Shown here: positions 11,801-23,351 of the stretch, in pieces | How positions within the stretch are numbered: the stretch's first letter is position 1 | Layout of the letters: each line of letters starts with the position of its first letter | Assembly (NCBI GenBank): GCA_037903355.1 | Contig: JBAJFE010000026.1 | Coordinates: 930,001-994,000, forward strand | DNA from: Trichuris trichiura | Lineage: Eukaryota; Nematoda; Enoplea; Trichinellida; Trichuridae | Direction: 5' to 3' | DNA: 64,000 bases | The notes under the pieces: model-generated | Databases searched by the model: none | Seen by the model: the letters and a program-made list of their open reading frames with translations, nothing else | Told to the model about the DNA's origin: nothing | Made by a program: the position numbers and the translations under genes

Positions 11801-12999
11801 ATCCAACAGGTTACACCAGAACTGAAAGTAATTTAAATATTTAACGCCACTTTGCCGCGGCGTCGGATAATTAACAAAAAAACTTATAACTGCACGTATT
11901 TATTGCTGACATTGCAAAGCTGGAAGCTACGAAGAAAAGAGAACTGATGTTAACAGTTTGCTTTTCCTAATTTGGGATAAATTTTAAATTTTGACGTGGG
12001 CACACACCCGTAACTAAACTAACATCAACAATGTTTTCCTCATCAACGATCAACTCCATAATTAAGTAAAGTAGAAGCTCGATTATCTGTGTCGGCTCTG
12101 AAGCGGAAATTTTTAAACTTCGTCAAGAAAAAGTTTCTTGACGGAGTTTAAAAATTATGAACGAAAGAAGAACACAGGTGTTAGATTATCCTGGAAATCG
12201 CTAACCCCATTTAAACCGCAAAACCGAGCTTCTACTGTATAAGAAAAAATTAAGTTACATTCGAGAGTGTATATACAGTTTCGAGTATGGATAAATTTCC
12301 ACATGTTATATTAAAAGCAAAAAAAATTGTACATACTTTATCATAATCTCTGGAACAACAATTTCGTCAATAAATTGGCTCAGTTCATTCCGAACGACCT
12401 ATGCAACGATTAGAGCGTTGAAAACAGCGCGCAACAGCGAAAGTTGCCGACCTGACGATTTTTCAACTTCACACTCATATTAACCGACTGTTCTTGCAAC
12501 GACTGAATTTCCTCGCTGATACTGCTCAAGTCGGATTGAAAGCCGCTCAGCATCGTTTCCATTTTCTGAAAAAAAACAATAACGCTGCTTTCAAAAGCGC
12601 GCACACAAAAAGGGCATTCAAAATTTCAAATACCATTAAAATGCCATCGCACGAACAAATCTGATTATGCAAATCAGCCAGACTCTCGGCGTGCTCTATG
12701 TCTACAACGAAGGCTATTCAATTTCTGAAAACTTTGCGCCAACGAACAAAGACGCACAATCTTGAATTGTCGCCGCTTCGAGCTTTTTCATCTCGTCGGT
12801 GGTACTGCGGGCAAATTCTCTAAGATCGATTCCATTGTTTAATACTTCCGCAAGCATTTCCATATCCATTGCAGCCTTAACGGGCGTGACGGCTGGAAAA
12901 AAAAGCTAACATAGAACGCAACAGCTTTTTGGCAAAGAACTCACCCGACATCGAACTAGTACCAGCTTTGTCTCCGCAGCTTGAATCACCCCTTTCCAT
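8879..12999 (-). CDS. VPS52: VPS52, GARP/EARP tethering complex subunit
   Basis: Sixteen exons join in perfect phase to 686 residues (human 723): 12999-12945, 12892-12758, 12701-12634, 12565-12452, 12398-12337, 11046-10896, 10839-10748, 10686-10554, 10502-10299, 10254-10099, 10043-9925, 9872-9749, 9691-9488, 9437-9260, 9200-9082, 9025-8879. VPS52 is a core subunit of GARP and EARP, which tether endosome-derived vesicles at the trans-Golgi and recycling endosomes. Diagnostic segments in order: GFQSDLSSISEEIQSLQEQS, SSFLEQLHELQ, KEIRDEYVNTMSKV, TTDLEAPVIVPHA, REYFFLCDFFLVSGNHS, RRYAEFFAALMTIN, KERLVFLINNYD, and the C-terminal LPARNELVNIHNLMVE. The frame stays open upstream to an ATG at 13194, so the start is uncertain by 65 codons. 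Intron 5 (1.3 kb) holds a foldback repeat. Confidence 0.96.
12070..12236. repeat. Nested foldback repeat in VPS52 intron 5
   Basis: The outer 12-bp arms AGTAGAAGCTCG (12070-12081) and CGAGCTTCTACT (12225-12236) are perfect inverted repeats. Inside, a near-perfect hairpin with arms of about 23 bp spans 12107-12156 with a 3-bp loop. The overall length of about 167 bp and the terminal inverted repeats suggest a MITE-like element. Confidence 0.7.
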
Positions 13000-13822
13000 G
13001 TGCGCGTAACGCTGCACAAGAATTCCATCGTAAATGCTAACACTTCGACGAGGATTTGTAAAGGCAAGTCGCAAAAGCAGCATTGGAAAGAAGCTAACCG
13101 CAGGGCAATGCAAAACGTTTATTCGTACAAGACCAGATGACATTACAAAATTTTGAAAGCCGTCTAGATGACGGACAAAGATAGAAGCGTTCATCTGACC
13201 TTCTTCAGATTGGGCGCATTAAAATGACGTCACTAAAAGATGCCTGAATCAATAATACAAGTCCAGTTTATGCTGGGTGCACCAGTTTCGGTTCACGTTG
13301 AACGTTCAGGCAATCGTTTGCGACATTGACAGTCAAAAAGCAACTGCGCAACAGCATTAAGTATAAAGTGAGATCCATCGGGACCTCTCTTTTCGGAAAA
13401 AGAAATTTCTTTCAACGTACTGACAAAGGCATTGCGCAAATGCGCAGTGCAAAGGAAGTAAAAAATCACTTCTCTCCGTCGATCGACCGGGAGGAAAACG
13501 GACAACGCCTCGGACTAAATCACGGCAATATTGTTGGCTATATCGAAACAGCAATCGTTTCGCTTGCTCCATCCGAATCTGTTCCGTAGACATATCCACG
13601 TTTGCGGAAATGGAAGAAACATTCAATCGCCTGCTGTTGGCTACAATGGAACTGCGCGAAATCAGACTGCACGTCCTGGCCTACAAGCAAGACAAACAAT
13701 CAGAGTAATAGGCGGCGGGAGGACTTCACAAAGGAAAAACTGGTTCTGCGACAAGTCGTCGTAACGCGGGACCAAACTAAGCGGCTTCCAACCGCTGGAA
13801 ATGAAGCAAACTGCCTATATTT
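13000..13822. other. Unresolved stretch with open frames on both strands
   Basis: Between VPS52 and the TMEM268-like gene both strands look partly coding. On the plus strand a frame ends at 13709 with an amphipathic helix (EMEETFNRLLLATMELREIR) after a possible acceptor near 13590. On the minus strand an 89-codon frame (13626-13357) includes RMEQAKRLLFRYSQQYC, another helix. I could not join either to other exons in phase, so at most one small helical protein gene is present and its strand is undecided. Confidence 0.3.
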
Positions 13823-14926
13823 TCATAAGTAAAACCAACATTCCATAAGTACAATGTGTACTACATCGCGGCATTCATGTTCGTCCTCTGAGCAGCAGCT
13901 TTGGTAAACTCTCAAAAGCTCAATGCAATGTCGTCTAGTCTGCGCAGGTGACACATTCTGCGAGGGCGCGCTTACAGTTTCCTTCTGCCCTAACTGTTGC
14001 ATCAAAAAATGCAATTGAATGAAAGTGATTTATCAGAAAAAATTGCGCCACTGCAAGTGGCAACTTTTGAAATGAATTGTGCCACCAATCACGCTTGCAA
14101 ATGAATGCGGAGCTTACTATGCAGTTCCTGAGATTGAAGCGAACGAAAACGATCGTTATTTTGTTGCAGCTGAACTTTCCCCGATCGTCAACGCACAAGA
14201 GCAAGTCGAAAGGTGATAAGAACTTGTTTACCGCCGCCACGCAGACAGCAATATTTTTGCATATCTAAACACTCTGAAGTGTCAAGTCGCTGAATTCTTG
14301 CGAGACAAAAGTAAACAACACTTACCACTTTGTTCACAAATAAGCTTACGGCAACGCCAATGCATACCAAAATCATCCAGGCAACAATCAAGGCAAAGAG
14401 ACCAATACCGCGCGCACCACTGACCAACAATAGCAACATTAGAATAAAACTGCAAAGCATCCACATCAAAACAATTCGTTGATGGCAAATGCAATAAACG
14501 CGGAAGCGAGAATCGTTTATCAACTTTTCCACTGCGGCCATGTAGTCTTCCACTGTAATCTAAGAGTAAAAAAAAACATTTTTTTTCTTATTTACCCATT
14601 AAACAAACGTCACTACAGTTTACCTGAAGATTTTCGTTAATGATAGCTTTGGGTATTCTTCGTGGATCGAAAGAGGCTACAGAGAAGAAGCTACACCTGC
14701 GCGTTACCGGCGATACTGTTGTAATGGTCATTCCATTCTCTGAAATTAACAACTTTTTAAATTGTTCTCTTGGTTCAAACATACCTATGTTTTGCGTTGG
14801 AACTCGCCGCGTACGGTCGTCGGTTTGACGGTCATGCAGGTTTACGCTTTCGCAGGCAACATCGATCTGCGCAATTGCACCTTCGGAGTCGCTCGTACCG
14901 TTGGGGATATGCTTATTAATTAACAT
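13823..14926 (-). CDS. TMEM268: TMEM268-like two-pass membrane protein
   Basis: Five exons (14926-14624, 14559-14326, 14264-14118, 14063-13995, 13939-13823) join in phase to 289 residues (human 342). TMEM268 is a poorly characterised membrane protein of unclear role. Seen: an N-terminal segment SFDPRRIPKAIINENLQITV leading into YMAAVEKLINDSRFRVY; two adjacent hydrophobic helices (about residues 130-175, MWMLCSFILMLLLL and LFALIVAWMILVCIGVAVSL); then DLLLCVDDRGK and VFVRFNLRNC, which match the conserved soluble part of TMEM268. The last intron (donor GTTAGG) is the least certain junction, so the C-terminus may differ. The gene lies on the same strand as VPS52, about 820 bp upstream. Confidence 0.85.
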
Positions 14927-17266
14927 TGCCTTTATTTGGCCAACGAGAATAAGTACAACTCATCAAACGGTAGCCAAAATGGCGGAACGTCTTCGGTTAC
15001 TCGGATGATACGGTAGGGTTCACGCTTGATTTAAAAGCTGAACAAGACGTACTTTACCCGCACTGGTAAAAATATGGACTTCCAATCTGCAACAGTAAAC
15101 AAGATAGTCAAGTGCGGCTGCACGCTGCCGATTTCTCGGTTGACGTCAATGAAAGTCGACCAAGTCAACCTGTAACACCGTTCGCTTGAATAACAGGTAA
15201 ATCTTAGGTGGGCCACTGCAATTTGCAACGCGGTATCAAAACTTGCTTGAACAATTAGCGAGGCTAAATGCGATTAGTGACATTGCACTTCCTGGAAGGA
15301 AGGAAGGCAGGTAGAAAAAGCATTAATTGATTAAACTCAAACCAAGGTAACGCGCACACGTCAATATACTCAGTTTCTCATCTTTCTAAAGACAGGATGT
15401 CTTTTAACAGGCTTGGGTTGTTTCATTTTGATGCTGATTCACGCCTGTTGGATGTAACTGCAAAGTGCGAATATGAGCAAATTGTTAGAGAAATTACAGA
15501 ACAAATCGTTACGAACTGCTAAACGTTATTCGATTTGTTCTGTAATTTCTTGCTCATTTCAGGGCACTTTGAGTTTACTTACAGAACATCCAACAGGCCA
15601 AACCCGTGAATAGAAATCAAATATGAAAGTTTCTCATCTTATCGAAGCGCGCCAAACCACGTAGTTGAAAGTTTCGAACTTGTTTCAATGCGAATATTTA
15701 TTTTCTTCACGTTAAGACGACTAACCGCAAACGCACCTGGTTCAGCAAAAATAGTCGACAAGCCACTTAACGCTACGCGTAACCCCTTTTTGACTCGTCT
15801 CGTTCACGTCATCTTTTGAAAATTCAACAGCACGGACGAATAGTCGTCCAGAACATTGGAAATGAAACAACATTACGCGATCATTCGCACCGAAAGGAAG
15901 AATAGCAATTTTTAAAGCAAAGTATACAAAAAAACGTTAATGGGTTTTTTACCATAGAGCAAAGACCGTCATGAATTGAAAAGATAGCCTTTCTTAAAGG
16001 TTTCTTGAAAGTGCTTTTTCCCGAAAGCTACGACCGTAATAACATCAGCAAACAATTTCTTCCTGCAAAAAAATTACAAAGCCGGGCCAGCACCAGGTCC
16101 AAGCATTGCGTAATCGAAAGGAAAGGAACAGATTTGGTTACCGAATAGAATTTTAAAAATTAAACAACAGAGACATGCGAAGCATCCATAGATTAAAAAC
16201 ATAAAAAATGGGAAAATAAATAAGGATTGCCGAAGACGAACAGTCTATACAAAGAACGCTGGCATCCCTGGAACGACAGCCTTATCAGGCAGGGATAGAC
16301 GATAGTAGAATTGGAAGTCACAACTAATCGCATCTTGTTTTATTTCATTCCTGATTTACATTTGAAATACTGTTTCAATTTTCTCTAGTTGTGAAGACGC
16401 AACTTTTTATAATGACGCTTGTAGATCTCGTTTCCTATAAAACGAGAAAGAAAAGAGGCTTATTCATACGCGAAAAACACGGAGCCTTTAGGTCGTTCCC
16501 CGCCTGTTTACGAACCCGACACAAAAAAACGAGATTTAAAAATTTTAAACTTACAGTAACAATTAAAAACCAAGTTCGTCAATATCCTGCTTTACTAATA
16601 TTAGCCTAAAAGAACTCGTTAACAAGCAGGATAGCGGGAATTTACAGTTTACGCATACGCGGTGCTATCTACAATACTACTAAGATTTTCTCCCATCGTG
16701 CTACTAAGAGAAAACAAAGAGAAAATCACGAAGATAAATATTTACGTAACAATGAAAAACTGTCATATTATGTCGCAAAAAGTGGGCTGCAATGGGCTAA
16801 AAGGGAATAAAGAAAGAAAAGCGCTGTCAGAAGCTTTTGAAAAGACTAGATAGAAACTTTCTAAAAAATTCAACACAGTAAGGACGGGCACCTACCGAAA
16901 GCGGAACTTGGCGAATTTTACGTCACTCCGCTTTAAGTACTACAACTGTTTGACCACCCCTTTAGAGTACACTTTGATTTTTCCGTTGTAGATAAGTTCA
17001 AAAAAGACGTCAAACGCTTGGATATATTTTCTTATACTTCCAACTAGTTATTTCTTAAATAATTTACATAAAATGAATAGGCAATAAAAAATGCCGATGG
17101 AATAGCTAATGAGTTGCCATGTGGATATAGCAAAATAACGTTCTACGATTGAAAAATTTAAACCCGCAATCATAAAACGGAGGTTCAGATCACCAAAAAG
17201 AATAACTCATTGTCAATGGAAGGTTGGAAGCAAAATATAAATGTGAACTACGGAATAGTTAACCTA
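14927..17266. other. Gene-free spacer with one foldback element
   Basis: No ORF with a motif or coherent exon structure was found. The main feature is the inverted-repeat element at 15385-15627. A short minus ORF at 15031-15228 has no support. AT-rich runs are common. Confidence 0.5.
15372..15640. mobile_element. Foldback/MITE-like element, family A copy 1
   Basis: Two nested pairs of inverted arms are visible. The inner pair AGAAATTACAGAACAAATCG / CGATTTGTTCTGTAATTTCT lies near 15489-15550. The outer pair shares CCTGTTGGATGT / ACATCCAACAGG (about 15443 and 15586). The whole is flanked by an exact 13-bp direct repeat, AGTTTCTCATCTT, at 15372-15384 and 15628-15640, which looks like a target-site duplication though it is long. 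The left 80 bp recurs at 32040-32150, showing that this is a dispersed family. No coding capacity. Confidence 0.7.
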
Positions 17267-18109
17267 TTAAGATGTGTCCATGCTCATTGGTTCGTCGGAG
17301 GGGGCGGCATTCGCTTCTGCTCGATTTTGAATTCTGGTTCTTCTATCAAAGGAGCGAACACCTCTTCCAAAGGTTACTCGATTTGGCACTGTAGAGCTAA
17401 AAAGGAAAAATTTAAATTTTAAAGAGCAAAACCAAGATGAATAACCCTCTTGAAGATTGTCCCGCTGTACGTTCTTGAGTCCACAATGCGGACGTCGAAG
17501 CATCACAAATTTCTGTGCTCTGTTTTTTCCTAAAAATCCTATGGTAATTCTGCTCATAGAATAACCCTTCGCCTCACCCATTTCTCGTATCGTATCTGAA
17601 GTCCGGGGGAAAATTGTGGACTGTTATGTAGTGACCGCGACGATCGCTCTGCAAAGAGAAAACTTCCAAACAGCTTGGAACAAAGCATCGAAACTAAAAT
17701 ATGTCCATTATATAAATTTGCATATGCGTCAAATCGTTGTACAGACAGATGGGGCGACTTGCATTGGATTGTGGTTCTCGGCAATGTGCAAGTCCAAAAG
17801 ATGAGCGGACGGATATGCTCGTTTGCAAGACATGCATTTAAACGCATGGTTGGATAAGCAATGAGCCTGATAATCGCTTTCGTTCACAAATACCTCTGAG
17901 CAGCCGGCATGCTCGCAGCCGAACTGTCTAGAAAATGGAAATGCTTAAAAAGAAGAAAAAACGGAAAAAATATACCTTGACTTTGCGCAGGGCAGATTGT
18001 CGACAAGTAGCTCCCGCTTAGCGCAGAGAACTGAACGCAAGCAGCAAAGTTCATTACCGTCCTTGAAGAATTCGCTATCGGGGAAATAAAAAAACTTTTT
18101 TGGTTCCAT
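17267..18109 (-). CDS. ZNF511: ZNF511-like C2H2 zinc-finger protein
   Basis: Four exons (18109-17976, 17927-17759, 17693-17578, 17396-17267) join in phase to 182 residues (human about 250). Seen: an N-terminal block with DSEFFKDGNE; fingers FGCEHAGCSEVF..H....H and FKCMSCKRAYPSAHLLDLHI (the ZNF511 signature is CKRAFPSGHLLDAHI); a third finger-like unit FRCFVPSCLEVF followed by FPPDFRYDTRNG, equivalent to the family's YPADFRFD; and the tail VPNRVTFGRGVRSF, matching the conserved ...STICFGQG... end. It is probably a nuclear nucleic-acid-binding protein, but its molecular role is poorly known. The start lies only 157 bp after the MARCHF5 stop, with a possible trans-splice acceptor (CTTCGTAG) five bases before the ATG. 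Confidence 0.9.
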
Positions 18110-18266
18110 TACCCTACGAAGGAATGATGAGCGAAGAGGAGCATAAAAAAATTTTAAAAATATTGCTATGAAATAAAAGTAACGTTTGCATTATGGAACG
18201 AGACAACTAACAAAGCAGTTTACTTTAGCAAAGTACAAATTAAGACTGCGAAATTTACATAAACTC

Positions 18267-19541
18267 CTACTGCCCGCAACATGACTCCTCATCGAAGTCG
18301 TCAAAATTCAAGATGATGCTGTTTCGGCTACGGGATATTTGATTATACTTGTAGTAAACGACACAGACGCCTTTAGCGAGTATGGTCGCGGCACCGCCCA
18401 GCAAAGCGCGTTTCAATGGATCTGTAGTGATTTTGCCAAACAAGAACTTTCCAACCCCGCAGGCAATGGTTGGTAGCAACAATGCATAGCAGAACAATCT
18501 TGCAGACGATCTTGAAGAAGCAGGAGGTACTGTGGCGGGATCTCGCGGCTGAAAAAAAAGAAACTTCAACGAACGAAACAACATGTTCGAACAGAACATA
18601 TTTTCTTAACGATCGTCAAACTTGATTACCACTTAGCGCTTTTGTACTAGGCCAATGCTTGTCATTGCTTTCTATCGTTAAACTGAAAACCTATGCTAAA
18701 ACTTCACGTCGTTTCAGGGACCTTTGATTGCATTAGAAAAGGTTTTCGCGTAAAAATTTACGTTAGAAACCTGCACATCTACCGTAATACGATTTAGCCA
18801 ATGAGTACAATTGAAGCGTACTTTGGCTGTTTCGAAGGCTAAATTGAATGTATAAAATATGGTTTAAACTGTCGTGACACTAAGGCACTCTTGGAAAGGA
18901 AAAATGTAATGGTGGAACAGAGCTCTTACGTGCAAGCACTTTTCCAGTATTTTCACAAGTTTATCCTCCCAAGGGATAACCTGGGAAATCACAAGCGCGG
19001 ACGGAATACACGCCAACCATCCGACGAGAAAGAATGGATCCAAAGACTTCATCCAACAAACGCCACATTGTTGACCATAAATCTGGATGATCGTTAAGGC
19101 ACCGTGAGTAACGCATAGCCAGTACACTGATCCGCATATCATGGAGCATAAGATCAACGGGCAAACCTAAAAAACGAGCATGTAAAATTCGAGCTATAAC
19201 AGCATCGCCTTCTTATCTACCTTCCCAAGGTAGCAGTCTACTGTTTGTAGGAAAACCAGAAAAACTCCAGAAGAAGGATATCGAATTCTGTATCGACAGC
19301 CGCACAGTTGGCACTTCACCTGCCTAAGCGTATTTCCTTCTTGCTTTTCGCATATCCAGCGACGCAAACAATGCTCGTGCACCCATTTCATTTCGCCTCG
19401 GCAGCCGCAAGGATTTATCCACTTTGCAGTCGGCTCGTCGCGAGGAACACACTGACAAAAGTAGCAATAGGGCTGATTTGAATCCTGCTCAGCATTATTC
19501 ACACTGTTTGCCAAGATGTGCGACGTCTCACCCATTGTCAC
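18267..19541 (-). CDS. MARCHF5: MARCHF5-like mitochondrial RING-CH E3 ubiquitin ligase
   Basis: Three exons (19541-19221, 19166-18870, 18548-18267) join in phase to 299 residues (human 278). MARCHF5 is a multi-pass E3 ligase of the mitochondrial outer membrane that controls fission factors and mitochondrial quality. Seen: an N-terminal RING-CH (C4HC3) domain with CYFC, INPCGCRGEMKWVHEHCLRR and CQLC; then family-specific hydrophobic segments including MICGSVYW...HGALTIIQIYG, DPFFLVG, and LLLPTIACGVGKFLFG...LKRALLGG before a short acidic tail. The exon 2 donor is weak (GTTTAA), so the exon 2/3 join may shift by a few codons. The gene diverges from nicastrin across 206 bp. Confidence 0.96.
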
Positions 19542-19747
19542 GGCTACAACGCTATTGACACTACGCTGCTACAGTTGGTGTTAAATATGTGTAGTACTGT
19601 AATTTGCAATGTCCTGCGCACACTTTAAACTGTGTTGCCCGCAGAATTTTTCCCAGCCACTTGCTTTCATTTTATGCCGCGGCATATTGTGAATTAGGAA
19701 TCTCGGGCGGGAATCAACTAACCGACACTCGTTTGGTGATGTTTTAA
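19542..19747. promoter_or_regulatory. Divergent MARCHF5/nicastrin promoter region
   Basis: The start codons of MARCHF5 (minus, 19541) and nicastrin (plus, 19748) are separated by only 206 bp, which must contain both 5' UTRs and start sites. The interval includes GC-richer patches (GCCGCGGC near 19677, CTCGGGCGGG near 19703) and no clear TATA box. Function is inferred from position only. Confidence 0.6.
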
Positions 19748-22700
19748 ATGTTGAATAAACTTTCGCTTTGGATTCTGCTAGTTACAGGTGAGTTTAACGA
19801 CGCAGGGCTACATTTTCCTTCGTCATTAATAGATGACTGCTTAACTTTGGCTTATTGAGCCCAGTTTTCACTGTATTGCTTTCTTCTTTTGTTATTTCGT
19901 TGATGTGACATAAAATCATATTCATAGCGGGCAATCTGTCGTGCGCGTCGCGAGTACGTGACAAAATTTACATTAATCTCGAAGATGGTTATCCGTGCAC
20001 TCGTTTATTGAACTCGACGCATCAAGTTGGTTGCCATTGTAAGAATTTCAACTTATTTCATTGGGTTATTCATGTGTCATTTGTTTTAGCATCGAAAGGA
20101 GGCAACGTTGGCATTGTTTTTTGGGCTCGAACGCGGAAAGACTTTACCTTCGTTTTAAATGACACCTTCAACTTAGCACCGTACGTGATTGTTGCTCATG
20201 CCCGCGTGTTTAGTCACCTGTAAGCCTGATGCAGCTGCAGCACATTAATTTCTCGCAAAGAATGCTTTCTTTTTCAGAAATAGCGAATTGTTGGAAAAGT
20301 TACGGAATAAATTGGCTGGCGCTATAATTTACTTCGAAGAAAGCGGGACATCTACGGAAGTTCCCTCTTATAGCGAAGACGACAAATGTCCATCCTCCAC
20401 GCACGGTAAATTTTAAGTGTCAAAATTTGGCTGTCGGTATTCTATCAACCATAAGTAAACTAGAAAGCGTTGTTTACTGAATATACCGGAAGGTGAAAGT
20501 TTGTCGCCATTTCGCAGAAGACGATAAACATTTTTACAGAAACGTACCTGAGAATATTATTTAAATCATTATTATATCTTTTTTCTCACATTCAATGTTT
20601 TCCAGCCATTGTTACTTCATCCGCGCGGTTCTGTGTAAGTCCACCATGTCTCGCGCGAGCAAATTTTATTAAGGCGTCTAGGTTCTAATGGCTTTTGGGT
20701 ATTAGCTTTAGGTTGAACTTTTTTCTTTGTGTAATTTTTCGGTGTGCTACAACACTTTCTGATGCTCAGGTTAGTATTGTACAATTTGAACTTTTCGATC
20801 GTTAGTGATAACAAGAAATTTGCAAAAGACACTAGCGAAATAAAAAAAAGCTGAACTTACTGCTTGTTTCTCTGACTTTCAGTCGTTCGAATGAGCTATG
20901 CATAGGAGTTGCTTTGTGAACTTTTTTTTCATGTAATTATTGCACAGGTTCTTTTTCAGACCTTTACGCCAAAGATTCCACATACGGCCAATGCCACATG
21001 GCGGAATGGAACAAGCCTGGCCGGGGTTCCCGTTTCTTGGACTGGAACATTCCTGTTTACTTGTTAGTAAACCAAACGGAAATTAACTTAATTACTCAAG
21101 AGGTAGACGGTAACTTGCGAAGCTCTTACGAACTCCTTCGTTGCAGTGCTTCGTAAAGCACAATGAAGGCTACAACGGAGCGGACAAAGGCTATCCTTTG
21201 TGCGCCGCAGAATTGGTCACCTTCAATCATGCGGCGGGTGACGCAGTTCGGTGCCTCCGCCGCAATGACATACCAAAATTTTTAACCGTTGGCAGTAAGC
21301 CTCCACCTTGTATCGAATGTGGCGCCACCAATTAAGCTGTAAATTATTTTAGACTTATTTTGCCTTCCGCTTGAAGAGTTGAATGTCTTCTTCATTTTAC
21401 CATTTCGAGAACGGGAAAGCGACTTTCAGGAAAAAAGTATTTTTCTTCTCGCTGCAAGGGTAAGAGCTAACCCTTAAGTACGAAATGTTACTATCCTATC
21501 AACCTAGATGGATTCACTTTCTTTATTTAACGACTATTCTCCCGGCACAACGTCCATTGGCAGCGTCATCGTATGGTTAGCTGTTGCAGAAGCGCTGGGT
21601 CGTTCTACTACACTTATCAATGAGCTTAGTAACAAGACTAACCGTCACTTGATGCCCGTCCTATTCCATGGAGTACAGCCTTGCCATATACAGTTTCAAA
21701 TTTACATGCGTACATCCTTTTAAGGAAGCTTTCGACTACATAGGTTCTTCGCGGATGGTTTGGGACATGCAAAAGAATACTTTCCCGCCTCAAGAAAATG
21801 TCTTGAATTCCTCCTATGTTAATCTCAGTCACATCGGCTTCTTGTTCGAACTTAGTCATATTACCGATTCGGACAGCGGCCAGTTGTATCTGCACGTTGA
21901 TCCAAGCTCATACAAAAACCACTCGAAAACAAAGGATGCGGTCAGCTTTTGATCTTTTGCTTAGCAGCTTCTACTAATTGCTTTTGTTACAGATAGACGA
22001 GTTTCGCGCTCTTCTACACAACACATTTTCAAGCATAAGCGACTTCAAGTCTGATCTACCGCTGCCGCCTTCGTCGCTTCACAGCTTTCTCAAAATCGAC
22101 CGATCCATTCCAGGCACCGTCATAAGCGACTATCAGAAAGAATTCAGCTCCAGGTGTGCTTCCATTGCAATGTCACTGCGCTTATGAATTCCCCTATTCG
22201 CCAAGGCAAAGGAAAATTGTTCTCCTTGCCATTTTTATAAGTTATTACAAAACTTTACGACCTTCAGCAAAGACAATGCAGTACGCACTGTCTGACTATT
22301 GATTTTCAGGTTTTACAATTCTTTCATGGACCTACCGTTCCGCATCCAAAATCCTGTATTCAAAGAACTTGCCGTCAAACTGGGCAACGCTACTCTGAAC
22401 GTGATGTTCAATTGGCTTAACAATGGTAGCTCCGTACAAGACGTACCAAGCATCGACGAAAAAATAGTCAGATCGTTTAAGAAAAACGTCAGAACGTCAT
22501 TATTGTTCTCTATATTTAGGTGACGTCATTAATTGATTGTTTCAAAACATGGCCGGAGTGGAACTGTACAATTTTTGAACGAATCATGGAGACGCTAACG
22601 GACGAAGAAAAAGCGTTGTTCGACAATCGGTTGAAGAGTAAAACTGAGCTGTTAACTACTAGGGCGGCTTGGAACATTGAGGATATTTAGAGTACAGTCG

Positions 22701-23315
22701 CGAACGTACTTACATTCACTTGAGACGCAGCAGGCCGTCAATGATTCGTCTCTTGGCCTCGTACTTAGCGGAGTACTTTGTTGGCACGAAAAATTGCTCA
22801 AACGAAACAAGCCGTGAAAGCTGCGAAAATCAAAAAGTAACCATTGCTGCAAATGTTAATTAATCTACTGTGTCCATTCACAATTCCAGGACCCCTCCTG
22901 CTTTTACATGCCAGACCTGTTAGCTCCTAGTGGACAGCAAGCTCTGGGTTGTTGCCTATGCACGCTTGTGATGTATTCACCCGCCAAATCTCCCGCATTC
23001 GCCATGGAAGGTAAACGTAGTTCCTTCTTAAATATAATCTGTGGACAATGGCTAACAATAGATCACGATATCGTCACCAGCAATTATTCAACTTGGGTGG
23101 AATCTGTGTTCAGTATTACGACAATGCGCCTATTCCTAGTGACGAGTTCCAAATGGCAACTTGCAATACTGCTTTCGGGTATTGCCGTTTTCCTATTCTG
23201 GTTAGTCGTCGTTTGGCTAATCGTAAAACACTTGAACACATTGTTCGAAACAACAACTAAGACTGAAGACAGACTAGCCCCTATTAACTATGCGGTTGCT
23301 GCTTACGAGTCGTAA
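19748..23315 (+). CDS. NCSTN: Nicastrin, gamma-secretase subunit
   Basis: Fifteen exons join in phase to 714 residues (human 709): 19748-19787, 19928-20038, 20090-20219, 20278-20405, 20960-21102, 21147-21294, 21353-21459, 21508-21672, 21725-21940, 21993-22153, 22310-22466, 22520-22637, 22691-22836, 22890-23010, 23062-23315. Nicastrin is the large glycosylated substrate-gating subunit of gamma-secretase, which cleaves Notch and other type I membrane proteins. Seen: a signal peptide (LSLWILLVT); cysteine-bearing ectodomain blocks such as LLNSTHQVGC and YPLCAAELV; the conserved DYIGSSRMVWDM motif (about residues 327-338); LPLPPSSL; the pre-membrane YSTWVES; and one C-terminal membrane helix (LAILLSGIAVFLFWLVVVWL). 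The small intron between 22467 and 22519 is the least certain. Several Asn-X-Ser/Thr sites are present. Confidence 0.96.
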
Positions 23316-23351
23316 CCGTGCGTCGACGTGACGACGACCCTTTTAATCTGT

